From Phycisphaerales bacterium (GTDB lineage: Bacteria > Planctomycetota > Phycisphaerae > SM23-33 > FEN-1343), in assembly GCA_003171335.1 (NCBI GenBank), contig PMYD01000120.1, positions 1 to 60,020 on the forward strand: a stretch of DNA of 60,020 nucleotides, in the 5' to 3' direction. Positions 51,715 through 60,020 of the stretch are shown one piece after another. The notes beneath the pieces are model-generated. The model saw only the letters and a program-made list of their open reading frames with translations, did not search any database and had not been told where the DNA came from. A program made the position numbers and the translations under genes. How positions within the stretch are numbered: position 1 is the first letter of the stretch; each line of letters begins with the position of its first letter.

Positions 51715-52302
51715 CTACCGCAGGGCGCGGCGGAATTCCTCGACGGGAAAGGCCCTTCCGGGGCAGGGCTGGCCGGTCAGGTCGCGGTGCAGGTACACGT
51801 GGTCGGCGGGAATCCCCAGGTGCATCTGCAAGGTGGAAACCAGCTTGGTCAAGGCGGTCATCTGCTCGGTCGACGGCGGACCGGCGGTGAAGTCTCCGGC
51901 GATGCAGATGCTGATGGCGCCGGCGTTGAACGCGTCGTCCGGGATGAACAACGTGGCGCCGGGCGCCTGCTGCGCCCACAGGGCGCCGGCCGAGACGGTG
52001 CAATTGCCCAGGCCATCCGCCACATCCACAAAGAAGTGACTGCCGGCGGCACAGGGGCCGGCGGCGCCGGTGACGGCGTCGTGCACCACGATGCTGGTCC
52101 AGCGGCCCAGCGCAGGAGGCGTTTGGGCCGTGGCGATGGCCGAGGCTATGCTCTGGTCCAGCGGCGAAAGCATGGGACGGGCCGCCAGAGCGATGGGGCT
52201 GGGCTGCGCGGGCGTCGTTTCCAGGGCCAGCAGCGCGAACGTCCCGACCGTCATGGCTGCCAGCAATGCACTGAGGGTAATGATCGTCCTTGATCTTGGC
52301 AT
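51715..52302 (-). CDS. N-acetylmuramoyl-L-alanine amidase, exported
   Basis: 195 residues with an N-terminal signal or anchor (TIITLSALLAAMTVGTFALL). The zinc-binding residues are visible: His in SIVVHDA near residue 70, and His and Cys in VYLHRDLTGQPCPGRAF near the end, as in amidase_2/PGRP enzymes. It cleaves the bond between N-acetylmuramate and L-alanine in peptidoglycan. AAGG before ATG 52302 supports the start. Near it is the LysM protein, which could also bind peptidoglycan. Confidence 0.88.
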   Translation of the reverse strand: MPRSRTIITLSALLAAMTVGTFALLALETTPAQPSPIALAARPMLSPLDQSIASAIATAQTPPALGRWTSIVVHDAVTGAAGPCAAGSHFFVDVADGLGNCTVSAGALWAQQAPGATLFIPDDAFNAGAISICIAGDFTAGPPSTEQMTALTKLVSTLQMHLGIPADHVYLHRDLTGQPCPGRAFPVEEFRRALR

Positions 52303-52601
52303 GGCCAACCTTGCGCGCAGAAACCGTGCCGACTAACCTGCTGGCACTTCTAGCGAACTTATCGGCGCAGGGCAAGCGTTTTGTGTTGAGAAAATGCGTT
52401 TTGACACCATTTTGGTTGCAAGGTGGCACAGGCTTTCAGCCTGTGAATGGAACACGGGCTGAAAACGTGTGGCGCCTTGCACGCTGCCGCCCGAGCGGGC
52501 AAGATGGCCGCTGGATGGCGCCTGAAGTCTGCGCCGACGGTCGCGATGACTCGGACAAGACACAGGCTGAAAGCCTGTGCCACCCCAACTGGAGATGCCC
52601 C
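52303..52601. other. Divergent gap with a disrupted REP A pair
   Basis: 299 bp. It holds a forward REP A palindrome at 52423-52445, a degenerate one at 52451-52476 and a reverse palindrome at 52561-52584, which ends 17 bp before the next gene start. Confidence 0.75.
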
Positions 52602-53768
52602 ATGAAGCCAACGATGCGGACGATCCTGTCGCAGCCGTCGTGGATTCTTCAGACGCCGCAGGTCACGCTGGCGCTGACGCAGCGGGGCGGGCATATGGCC
52701 CCGGTGACCTTCTGCCGCGACCGCGGCGGCGTGCAGCCGTATTACATCAGCCCGTGGCAGGGCGAGAATCGCAAGCTGGGCGCCCCCGTGCTGGTGCCGC
52801 TGCGCGGCGACTTTTTCTGCCTGCCGTTTGGGGGCAACGGCGAGGCGGTCCGCGGAGAAAAACACCCGCCGCACGGCGAGACGGCCGGCTCCATGTGGCG
52901 GTTCCTCGCCCAGGAGCGGCAGGGTAAAACGGTGAAGCTGACGGTGGCCTTGCGGCCCAAAGTGCGGCCGGGCAAGGTGACCAAGGAGGTCGCGCTGGTC
53001 GAGGGCCACAATGCCGTCTATCTCCAGCACACGCTGGAAGATTTTTCCAGCACCAGCCGCGGCGAGGCGGCTTTCCCGGTGGCGCATCATTGTACGCTGG
53101 CGGTGCCGGAGGAGCCCGGGGCGATGCGGGTCTGGACCAGCCCGATCCGATTTGGCCAAACCAACCCGGCCCTCTTCAGCGACCCGGCCAATCGCGAATA
53201 CCAGTCACTGGCGATTGGCGCGAAATTCGAAAACCTGCGGCGCGTGCCGCTGCTGTGGAAGGACCCGGCGGTCGGCGATTGCACGCGATTCCCCGTTCGT
53301 CGGGGCTTCACGGACCTGCTGGCCGTGGTGAATAAGCCCGGCCCGATCGGCTGGACCGCGGCCGTATGTCCTTCGGCGGGCTACCTATGGTACGCGCTGA
53401 AACTGCCCTCGCAACTGCCGCTGACGGTGTTCTGGATCGACAACGGCGGCCGGCACGGCGAGCCCTGGAACGGGCGCAGCCGCTGCCTGGGGCTGGAAGA
53501 TGCCTGCGGCTATTTCGCCGACGGCCTGGCGGCCTCGCTGCGGCCCAACGCGCTGGTGCGCCAGGGCGTGCCCACGGCGATCACGCTGCCCGCCGGCCAG
53601 GCGACGGTGATCCGGCATATCCAGGGTGTGGTAAAAATTCCGCACACATTCGATTCCGTCTCCCGCGTGGAGCTGGATGCGGGCCGCCTGGCCTTCATCT
53701 CGCCTGGCGGACGCAACGTGCGCACGCCCGTGCGGCACGAATTCCTCAGGACCGGCCAGCTCGAATAA
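52602..53768 (+). CDS. Aldose-epimerase-like protein
   Basis: 388 residues, beta-rich. The start, WILQTPQVTLALTQRGGHMAPVTF, and later segments (SMWRFLAQERQG; LYLQHTLEDF-type strands) resemble galactose-mutarotase-like folds, which invert or bind the C1 of sugars. No catalytic His/Glu pair could be assigned with confidence. ATG at 52602 has GGAG eight bases upstream, just after the reverse REP palindrome. Confidence 0.72.
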   Translation: MKPTMRTILSQPSWILQTPQVTLALTQRGGHMAPVTFCRDRGGVQPYYISPWQGENRKLGAPVLVPLRGDFFCLPFGGNGEAVRGEKHPPHGETAGSMWRFLAQERQGKTVKLTVALRPKVRPGKVTKEVALVEGHNAVYLQHTLEDFSSTSRGEAAFPVAHHCTLAVPEEPGAMRVWTSPIRFGQTNPALFSDPANREYQSLAIGAKFENLRRVPLLWKDPAVGDCTRFPVRRGFTDLLAVVNKPGPIGWTAAVCPSAGYLWYALKLPSQLPLTVFWIDNGGRHGEPWNGRSRCLGLEDACGYFADGLAASLRPNALVRQGVPTAITLPAGQATVIRHIQGVVKIPHTFDSVSRVELDAGRLAFISPGGRNVRTPVRHEFLRTGQLE

Positions 53769-53778
53769 CACGTTCTTC

Positions 53779-54001
53779 GTGGCACAGGCTTTTAGAGCAC
53801 CGAACGATTGAGATGTCATATTCAGGCGTCGGCGAGACCAGGATGGCCAGGAAGAAAACCGAAGGCATATTCCTCATATGCTGAGGTTTTTCTGACGCCG
53901 CCAGCCGCCGTCGCAGCCAGCCTGAATGTGACAGATCAAGAGTGAGTTGCTCTAGCCTGTGTCCTTCAGACAAGAGTCACAGGCTAAAAGCCTGTGCCAC
54001 C
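53779..54001. repeat. REP family A pair split by a MITE
   Basis: The left palindrome is interrupted: GTGGCACAGGCTTT before and GCCTGTG after the element at 53795-53952. The right palindrome (about 53978-54001) is intact. Joining the left parts restores a normal palindrome. A further part-copy lies at 54013-54030. Confidence 0.85.
53795..53952. mobile_element. MITE with TA target duplication inside a REP
   Basis: 158 bp. The 33-base terminal inverted repeats (53795-53827 and 53920-53952) match at 25 of 33 positions without gaps and begin GAGCA. A TA dinucleotide lies on each side (53793-53794 and 53953-53954), as produced by Tc1/mariner-IS630-type elements. The inside has no gene but a terminator-like stem CCTCA/TGAGG with T-run near 53873. 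Confidence 0.75.
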
Positions 54002-54035
54002 CGGTCCAGGCAAAAAAGCCTGTGCCGCCGGCCGA

Positions 54036-57000
54036 TCAGCAGTACACCGTGTCCACCGTCGCCCCGGCGGCGGTCCAGAGGCTGGCGCAGGTGAGGCTGA
54101 GGTGGTCCAACGGCCCCAGCGCCGCCTTGGGCAGGCGGAGGATCAGCCCATTGGGCGTTGTCACCACGCTGGACGACATCGTCGGCAGACTCATCCAGCG
54201 CTGCGGATGCCACAGATCGACCCAGGCCGGCACCGGCAGGGTGGGGTCCGGCACGGCGAAGCCGCCCTCGTACAGGCTGATGGCGCTGGTATCCAGATTC
54301 AGTTCAACCATCATGTCGCTGCGCCGATCATTGGCGTACAGCAGGTGATCGGTGCCGTTGAGGGTGTCCAGCAGGATCCGTACGCGCAGGCCCGAGTACG
54401 TCAGCGGGCGCAGCGTGCCGATGCCGATGTAAACCCAGTCGCCCACAGCGCGGAGGTAAACCGACGTGAGGTTCGTCCGCGTGCTGCCGCCATTGCCGAT
54501 GCGGCCGCGCCCCAGCAGTTCGCCGGGCCGGAAGCTGGCCAGGTCGTTGACGCCCAGGCGGACCGTCATGTTCGCGTTCGTGTTGATCACCTGGCTGGCC
54601 TGGCCGCTCCACTTCCAATTCAGCCGCGGGTTGCGATCGGTGTAGCTGATCGAGCCGGCCTGCCAGGCGGCCACGCCGAAGGGTGCGCCCTGGGAGAAGA
54701 AGTCGGCCTGGGTCATGACGACGTTGCCCACGCGGTAGGCGGCGATGGACGAGTTGACGAAGCTGTAGTACTGGCCCTGTTGAGCCATGCCGCGCACGAT
54801 CACCGAGCCGATCTGGGCCGCATGACCCGCCTGGGAGCCGGGCAGGAAGATGTCCGGCGATGGCTGGGGCAGCCCCGTAACGTTCTCGGCCACGCCGGCG
54901 AAAATGCGGCTGTCGTGCATGGCCCCGACGACGGCCGAGCCGATGTCGCCCGTGGAGCGAACCTCGCTGTCGGACATCAGGCCCGTAACGCTCAGCCGCC
55001 CTAGCGCGATGGCCACATCCTCATCGCACGTGATGTCGATGGCGGCATGGGTCATGTTGCCGCCGACGGTCACGGAGGCGGCGGGCCCGGCGATCTGCCA
55101 GGTGGAGTCCTCCAGGCTGCCGCGGATGTACACCGAACCGACGGCCAGGGCGCCGGCCGGCAGGTTGTCGCCGGAAAGGGTCACGTCCGCCTGGAAATCG
55201 CCCGTGCCGGCGGCGGGCGTACCCAGCATGCGGAGCGCGCCGATCCAGGCGGCCTGGAGGCTATCCGGGGTGTCATCGGTGTTCAGCCACTGCACGGCCG
55301 TCAGCGAGCGGATCGGCAGATGGTGCGTGTCGATCGACAGGTCCTGGATCGAGCCCAGCCGCAGCGAGACGCCATCGCCGGGGATGATGTTCTGCGCGCT
55401 CAGGACCGCGCCAATGTTGATTTGCGCGCCAGACTCCACATTGCCGAACTGAATCAGCGGCGCCCGCTGGGGCACGCGAATCGTGCCGGTCAGCTCCACG
55501 TTGGGGGCGATGATCGCCGCCACCGTGCGATCGACGATGACATCGCCGACGCTGGTCGTGGCGGCGCCTGTGGAACTGATGTTGACCACGGTGCGGCTGG
55601 TGCTGTTGGAGATGACGAGCCTTCCTAAGTCCGCGGCCGTATCAGCCAGGAAATAGGCCTGGGCCGAGCCGCCGCCGGTGATGGTCACGTGGACGTGGTT
55701 GAGGTCGCAATCCATGAAATCCAGCGGCTGTCCGGCCGTCGGGGTCACCACCTTCGACCAGACCGGGAAGGTCTGGGTCAGGCGGTCCCAGCCGTGATCC
55801 TCATCGGTGACGGTAAGCGTGACGGCATAGCGCCCGGCCTCGGCGTACGTATGGTGCGGGCTGGCCAGGCTGATGCCGGAAACCGGGTCCGAGCCATCGC
55901 CGAAGTCCCAGGCGTAGGTCAGGCTGTCCTGGGTGCCGGGGTCGAACACGTCGGCGACAATCTGGCCCTGCTGGCCGCGCAGGAATTCGGCTTGGGTGGC
56001 CAGGCTTCGGATCGTCGGGGCAACGTTGGCCACAGCGATCGAGGTGCTCCCGCGATCCATCTGCCCGTTGGGAATCGTGGCCTGAACGTTGATGGTGAAG
56101 GCGCCATCATCCGGGAAGGCGTGCTGAATGGTGTTCACCCCGATGAGGGTCTGTGGCGGCGTGCCGTCGTTGAAGTTCCAGGTGTAGGAGATGGTGCTTC
56201 CATCGGGGTCGGCGGCCTGGCAGGTGAAGGTGACCACGGTGCCTTCATCCGTGTGGGCCGGGCCGGTGACCGAGGAGATGGTCACCGAGAGGATCAATTC
56301 GCCGGTGGTCGTGTCGTGCCCGGTGTTGCCGGCGATGTCGGTGCCCTCGGCGCGGACATCGTAGATACCGCCGACCAGCGGCGGGAAGAGGGTGTTGCCG
56401 GCCAGCGACCAGGTGCCGTCGCCGTGGTTGACGGCGTCGTAGGAGTGGCCGTTGACGATGACGACGATGGTGGCGTTGGGATCATCCACCGTGCCGGACA
56501 GCGGCGGGCTGGTGTCGGCCGTTCGCAACGAGTCGACGCCCATGACCGGAGGCGTGGTGTCGATGGTGATGTCCAGCGGCACGGACAGGCCCGTCTGCCC
56601 GCCGGCGTCGGTCTGATTGGCCTGGATGTGGAAGACGCCGTCGGGGGTGAGCCGGTAGTCGCCATCGGTGGTGACGTCCGTGCTGGTGCTGTCGGCCGGG
56701 GCGATGGCCGAGCCGATGGCGCGGCCGTTGGCGTAGATCGTCACGGTCGCTCCGGGCGTGGTGCCCGGCACGCGGAACATCAGCTTTTTGGAGTCTGAAC
56801 TGTTGTCGAAGTTGGTGATCCGGTCATCGCTGTAGCGGCCGCTGTCGGTGGCGGGCAGGAGCATCGGGCGGCCGACGGTCAGCCGGTTGCCGAAGTCGAG
56901 GTTCGAGAACGTCTGGCCCGAGGCCAAGGTCACGTTGTAGGGCGCGCCCTGGGCCGGCACCGTCTGGTAGTACTGGTTCTGGGTCACTTCGTATATGGCA

Positions 57001-58802
57001 TAGGGGCCCGGAGGCAGGTTGCTCAGGTTGTAGGCGCCGGTGGAATCCGTGACGGCGTACATGTCGCCGTATTGAACGGCGATGGACCAGGAGAGAATAT
57101 TGCCCACGTCGAAAAAGTAATTATCCGTCACTTCCAACGTCCACTGCCCGTTGGGGTCATGCCCGTTGAGGCTCGAAAGGTACCCCTGCGGCTTGAAGCG
57201 GCCGACGAAGGGGGCCGCGCCGGTGAGGATGGAGGCCGGCGCGTGGTCGTCGAACGTGGTGTTGGTGAAATTGTGGCCGTTGTCGCCCACGCCGTCGAAC
57301 AGGGCCACGCGCTCGCCCGCAGGGCTGATCAGGTAGGCGGTCAGGTCGGAGTCCCAGGTGTGCTGGATATTGAGCGTCACGGTCACGTTGGTTACGGTGC
57401 CCTGGAGGCCCGCGACGTTCAGCGTGGAGGTCACGGTGCCCACGTCGGGGATGAATTTGGGCACATCGGTCGAGGCGAATTGCTGCTGCGTGGGCGAGTC
57501 GAACTGGCCGTTGCCGTTCGTGTCGGCGAAGACGGTCCAGCCCGACAGGGGCTGCTCGCCCGGGTCCTGCACGCCGTTGCCGTTGAGGTCGTTCCAGACG
57601 GTGCCCGTGAGGCGACCCGGTTGGAGACCCTGGAACCAGTAGCCCAGGAACTGAGCCCAGTGGGTGTCCTTCAAGAAGGCCATGCCCGAGGTGAGGTACT
57701 GCGGCGTGGTGGGGAACTGATACCACTGGAAGTAGATGGACAGGCCGGTGGCGTCGGTCGTGTCGGCGGGATACTTGTTCACCACCGCCCGCTGGTACGC
57801 CAGCAAGGCCGTGCCGGCCGCCGTGCGAATCGTGCCGGTGATCGTGTTGTCCGTGGCGACGGACTGCAGGATGCCGCCCACATCGCGGAAATCGTCGTAG
57901 CCGCCGAAGGGGCGGGCCAGCTCGCGGTAGGTCTCCAGCAGGGAGATATCGTTGGGATTGGCATCCGCCATGAACGTGGTGGCGAAATTGTCCAGGGCGC
58001 CGGCCACGCCGCTGGCGCCCATCTGCCGCAGGTCGATCGTGGCCATGGTCTCCTGGGAGGTGTACTGGGCGCCGTACGTGGAGACGATGCTGGCGGCGAG
58101 CGAGACCGTGGCCTCGCCGGGGTTGGCCTCCAGGCTGGTGAGGAAACCGGTGTAGTCCCAGCCGTTGCCGGGCTCCTCTTCCTGGCTGGCGACCATGTAA
58201 TCGCCGAAGCTGCGGATCTCGTACGCCGGCTCGACCATGCTCATCAGGCAGGCGTCAAAGCCGATCAGGTCGAAATGCTGGCCGACGCGGGCAAAGGCCT
58301 GGCCCATCTGCGGAATCGACATGATGGTGCCGCTGGTGTCATCCTCGCACAGGCCGTACACGCCCCCGCCGTGGTCCCACAGGATGACGGCGTAGTGCTG
58401 CGCGGGAAACGTGCTGGCGCCCCAGGTCAGAAAGTTCGCCAGCGTGTTGGGATTGGCCATGTCCTGCGGGCCGATGGAAGCCAGCGGCGTGCTGATGGTG
58501 TTGGGGTCCTGGTCCTGGATGATGCGGCCGCGGCGCGTGTCGGCCCAGCCGCCGTTGCTGGGGTCGTTGCCGCCGCGATCCAGTTCCACCACGATGTTGA
58601 CGTGGGCGTTGGAGCCCACCTGCTCCATCGCGTTGAGGTTCGCCAGGGCGTAGGACTCCAGGCTGTTGTCCCCGTCCATGTACACCAGGACCGTCCAGTC
58701 GGCCGCCAGCAGCAGCCGCGGCTCGAGCGACTCGATTTGAAGAACAGGCCGGGCGGCCCTGGAAATAGGGGACATGCTAAGGATAGAGCCCACGCGCCTC
58801 AT
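54036..58802 (-). CDS. Giant secreted clostripain-family (C11) protease
   Basis: 1588 residues. The N-terminus carries the LEPR motif (IESLEPRLLLAA, residues about 24-35), a planctomycete export/anchor signal. The C11 domain covers about 35-400 with His144 in ILWDHGGGVYG and Cys185 in GFDACLMS as catalytic pair. After it come an SdrD-B-like domain, a P-domain (proprotein convertase type), Ig-like and PKD domains, and a beta-rich C-terminal region. It probably acts at the cell surface. AAGGAG lies upstream of ATG 58802; the longer frame to 59030 is not needed. Confidence 0.9.
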   Translation of the reverse strand: MRRVGSILSMSPISRAARPVLQIESLEPRLLLAADWTVLVYMDGDNSLESYALANLNAMEQVGSNAHVNIVVELDRGGNDPSNGGWADTRRGRIIQDQDPNTISTPLASIGPQDMANPNTLANFLTWGASTFPAQHYAVILWDHGGGVYGLCEDDTSGTIMSIPQMGQAFARVGQHFDLIGFDACLMSMVEPAYEIRSFGDYMVASQEEEPGNGWDYTGFLTSLEANPGEATVSLAASIVSTYGAQYTSQETMATIDLRQMGASGVAGALDNFATTFMADANPNDISLLETYRELARPFGGYDDFRDVGGILQSVATDNTITGTIRTAAGTALLAYQRAVVNKYPADTTDATGLSIYFQWYQFPTTPQYLTSGMAFLKDTHWAQFLGYWFQGLQPGRLTGTVWNDLNGNGVQDPGEQPLSGWTVFADTNGNGQFDSPTQQQFASTDVPKFIPDVGTVTSTLNVAGLQGTVTNVTVTLNIQHTWDSDLTAYLISPAGERVALFDGVGDNGHNFTNTTFDDHAPASILTGAAPFVGRFKPQGYLSSLNGHDPNGQWTLEVTDNYFFDVGNILSWSIAVQYGDMYAVTDSTGAYNLSNLPPGPYAIYEVTQNQYYQTVPAQGAPYNVTLASGQTFSNLDFGNRLTVGRPMLLPATDSGRYSDDRITNFDNSSDSKKLMFRVPGTTPGATVTIYANGRAIGSAIAPADSTSTDVTTDGDYRLTPDGVFHIQANQTDAGGQTGLSVPLDITIDTTPPVMGVDSLRTADTSPPLSGTVDDPNATIVVIVNGHSYDAVNHGDGTWSLAGNTLFPPLVGGIYDVRAEGTDIAGNTGHDTTTGELILSVTISSVTGPAHTDEGTVVTFTCQAADPDGSTISYTWNFNDGTPPQTLIGVNTIQHAFPDDGAFTINVQATIPNGQMDRGSTSIAVANVAPTIRSLATQAEFLRGQQGQIVADVFDPGTQDSLTYAWDFGDGSDPVSGISLASPHHTYAEAGRYAVTLTVTDEDHGWDRLTQTFPVWSKVVTPTAGQPLDFMDCDLNHVHVTITGGGSAQAYFLADTAADLGRLVISNSTSRTVVNISSTGAATTSVGDVIVDRTVAAIIAPNVELTGTIRVPQRAPLIQFGNVESGAQINIGAVLSAQNIIPGDGVSLRLGSIQDLSIDTHHLPIRSLTAVQWLNTDDTPDSLQAAWIGALRMLGTPAAGTGDFQADVTLSGDNLPAGALAVGSVYIRGSLEDSTWQIAGPAASVTVGGNMTHAAIDITCDEDVAIALGRLSVTGLMSDSEVRSTGDIGSAVVGAMHDSRIFAGVAENVTGLPQPSPDIFLPGSQAGHAAQIGSVIVRGMAQQGQYYSFVNSSIAAYRVGNVVMTQADFFSQGAPFGVAAWQAGSISYTDRNPRLNWKWSGQASQVINTNANMTVRLGVNDLASFRPGELLGRGRIGNGGSTRTNLTSVYLRAVGDWVYIGIGTLRPLTYSGLRVRILLDTLNGTDHLLYANDRRSDMMVELNLDTSAISLYEGGFAVPDPTLPVPAWVDLWHPQRWMSLPTMSSSVVTTPNGLILRLPKAALGPLDHLSLTCASLWTAAGATVDTVYC

Positions 58803-59284
58803 GGTACTGACTCCTTTTCCCGCGGCGCCGAACGTTTTCAGCGCCTGCGGCGCCCACGACGTGCCCGGCCCCGGCCGCAGATGGTGAACAACCCCACCCG
58901 AATTCATTTCCGGACAGGTGCATTGCAGCCCGCAGTGCCCACAACCGATCGGCCGGATCTCGCGCGCGCCCGGGCGCTTCTTTTCGAACCCACAGATGGC
59001 CAGCTTACCGCTGGTAGACCTGCGCCTCAACTGAATTCACGCCGCCGGCAGCGCGGTGGACGGCAAAAAAATCGAGGCGGTGGCATGCCCTCACGCCGTG
59101 GGCCGCTACGGCGGCCGAGGCGGGTGGGCATGGGATGCCGGATGGACGCCGCCGCGCCAAAGACATGCCCACCCGCCGCCGCCCGCTGACGCGAGCGGCG
59201 ACGTGAGGGCATGCCACCTCCAGACCCGGGGCCACCACCAGACCGGGGGGCCGGAAGCAGGATGTCGCCGGCGGCCAGCACCGC
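58803..59284. other. Gap upstream of the giant protease
   Basis: 482 bp. The only structure is family C copy 3 (59079-59218). The 270 bp nearest the protease start show no clear promoter motif. Confidence 0.55.
59079..59218. repeat. Family C long inverted repeat, copy 3
   Basis: 140 bp with the same outer and inner inverted pairs as the copies at 11691 and 15780. The middle part differs, so ends are better conserved than the centre. Confidence 0.85.
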
Positions 59285-59968
59285 TCAATCCTGCGGGCCA
59301 TCATCTTCCGGTCCCGTATCATCGCCCGGCCAGGACTCCGGCCCGCTGGGCTTCCACTTCAGGCGGCCGCCCAGGTGGGGAAAACTGTCCAGCGGCCGGC
59401 CAAACTCCTCTTGGAGCACCTCCAGTTCCTGGAGCGTCGGCCGGTCGTGGATCTGCTGGCCGCAGCGGCTGCAATAATGCTCCGGCGCATGGCGGACCCG
59501 CTTGCCGCAGGCGGGGCACAGACGGATCAGCTCCGTGTGGCACGAGCCGCAGTACCGCAGGGCGTCGTACTCGCGGGCATCCAGGGCCTCGGCCGAGTCC
59601 CAACGAAGGTGAAACCCGTAGCCATCTTTCTCGATCCTGTTGCGGCCGCAGTTGGGGTTGGGACAATACGCCAGGTGCCTGCCGGCATCTTCATCGAGTG
59701 TCGCCTCCACCAGCAGCTTCTCCAGGGCCGTGCCGGCCACCAGCTTCTGCTGGTCGATGCCCAGCCCGCCGGCCACCAGGGCCAGAACGCCCACCGGAAC
59801 TCTTTGAACCTGCCCGGACCGCTCCAGGCGCGACACGATCGACTGTGTCAGACCCGCCCGCCGGGCCAATTCTTCCTGTGTAAGCTTATTCTCTTTGCGC
59901 AAAACACTTAAGCGCCGTCCGAAGGTCGTCAAATGGCCGATTTCAGTTGTAAGTTCTTGTAGTGTCAT
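59285..59968 (-). CDS. XRE-family regulator with zinc ribbons
   Basis: 227 residues. The N-terminal HTH reads GRRLSVLRKENKLTQEELAR and GLTQSIVSRLERSGQ. A middle CPNPNCGRN motif and a C-terminal double ribbon (YCGSCHTE; CPACGKRV; YCSRCGQQ) could bind zinc. It may sense a metal or redox state; this is inference. ATG at 59968 has an AGGAG 13-14 bases upstream. Its upstream DNA contains a block also found upstream of asnS, so it might regulate itself and asnS. Confidence 0.88.
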   Translation of the reverse strand: MTLQELTTEIGHLTTFGRRLSVLRKENKLTQEELARRAGLTQSIVSRLERSGQVQRVPVGVLALVAGGLGIDQQKLVAGTALEKLLVEATLDEDAGRHLAYCPNPNCGRNRIEKDGYGFHLRWDSAEALDAREYDALRYCGSCHTELIRLCPACGKRVRHAPEHYCSRCGQQIHDRPTLQELEVLQEEFGRPLDSFPHLGGRLKWKPSGPESWPGDDTGPEDDGPQD

Positions 59969-60020
59969 GGCTTAAATGTAACTCCTTTTCCTGTAATGCC
60001 GCATGCAAAAGTGCATAATG

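Overview
The window is a GC-rich, densely coded chromosomal segment that fits a planctomycete (Planctomycetota, possibly the Phycisphaerae side). The evidence is a DUF1549/DUF1553 - DUF1501 - pre-peptidase operon, a LEPR-type N-terminus on a giant secreted protease, a dockerin-like EF-hand tail on a large secreted beta-helix protein, an ECF sigma operon, and dispersed GTGGCACAGGC palindromes. The lineage is inferred from gene content. No rRNA, phage or plasmid backbone is visible.

Layout. 1-2646: the 3' part of leuS, carrying a complete IS200/RAYT-type transposase domain between facing REP palindromes and fused in frame. 2.7-9.7 kb: a Gfo/Idh/MocA oxidoreductase, a lipoprotein, pdxJ, and a four-gene overlapping operon (ECF sigma factor, membrane protein, two secreted proteins). 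10.0-14.9 kb: a translesion cassette (DUF6504-like protein, DinB-type polymerase, DnaE2-type polymerase) containing four repeat elements, one of them translated inside DnaE2. 15-17.9 kb: a DUF72 protein and asnS with a long AT-rich upstream region and a consensus promoter. 17.9-23.3 kb: the planctomycete PPC/DUF1501/DUF1549 operon. 23.3-34.5 kb: a Rid-like protein, a LarA-like protein, a HAD hydrolase, a TPR/HEAT protein, lgt, panD, panC, a second Gfo/Idh/MocA enzyme and an FG-GAP protein. 34.5-34.9 kb: an array of perfect hairpins with unrelated stems. 34.9-44.4 kb: a 1113-residue secreted beta-helix protein, an FAH-family hydrolase, nadD, a candidate small RNA, coaD, tRNA-Leu(GAG), aroDE and an FmdB zinc ribbon. 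44.4-60 kb: a second hairpin cluster, an S55 (SpoIVB-like) protease, a LysM/propeller protein, a phosphoesterase next to a Ser/Thr kinase, an amidase, a mutarotase-like protein, a MITE inside a REP unit, a 1588-residue clostripain-family protease and an XRE regulator with zinc ribbons.

How it fits together. Most genes are housekeeping: translation (leuS, asnS, tRNA-Leu), cofactors (pdxJ, panC, panD, nadD, coaD), shikimate (aroDE), lipoprotein maturation (lgt) and cell surface. The unusual content is the repeat load. I see at least five kinds of dispersed palindromic element, and three core genes (leuS, dnaE2, coaD) read through repeat DNA in frame, so element-derived peptides are predicted in essential or repair enzymes. 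The RAYT in leuS is the natural candidate for moving the GTGGCACAGGC family. The two arrays of sequence-unrelated perfect hairpins are the least explained structures here.
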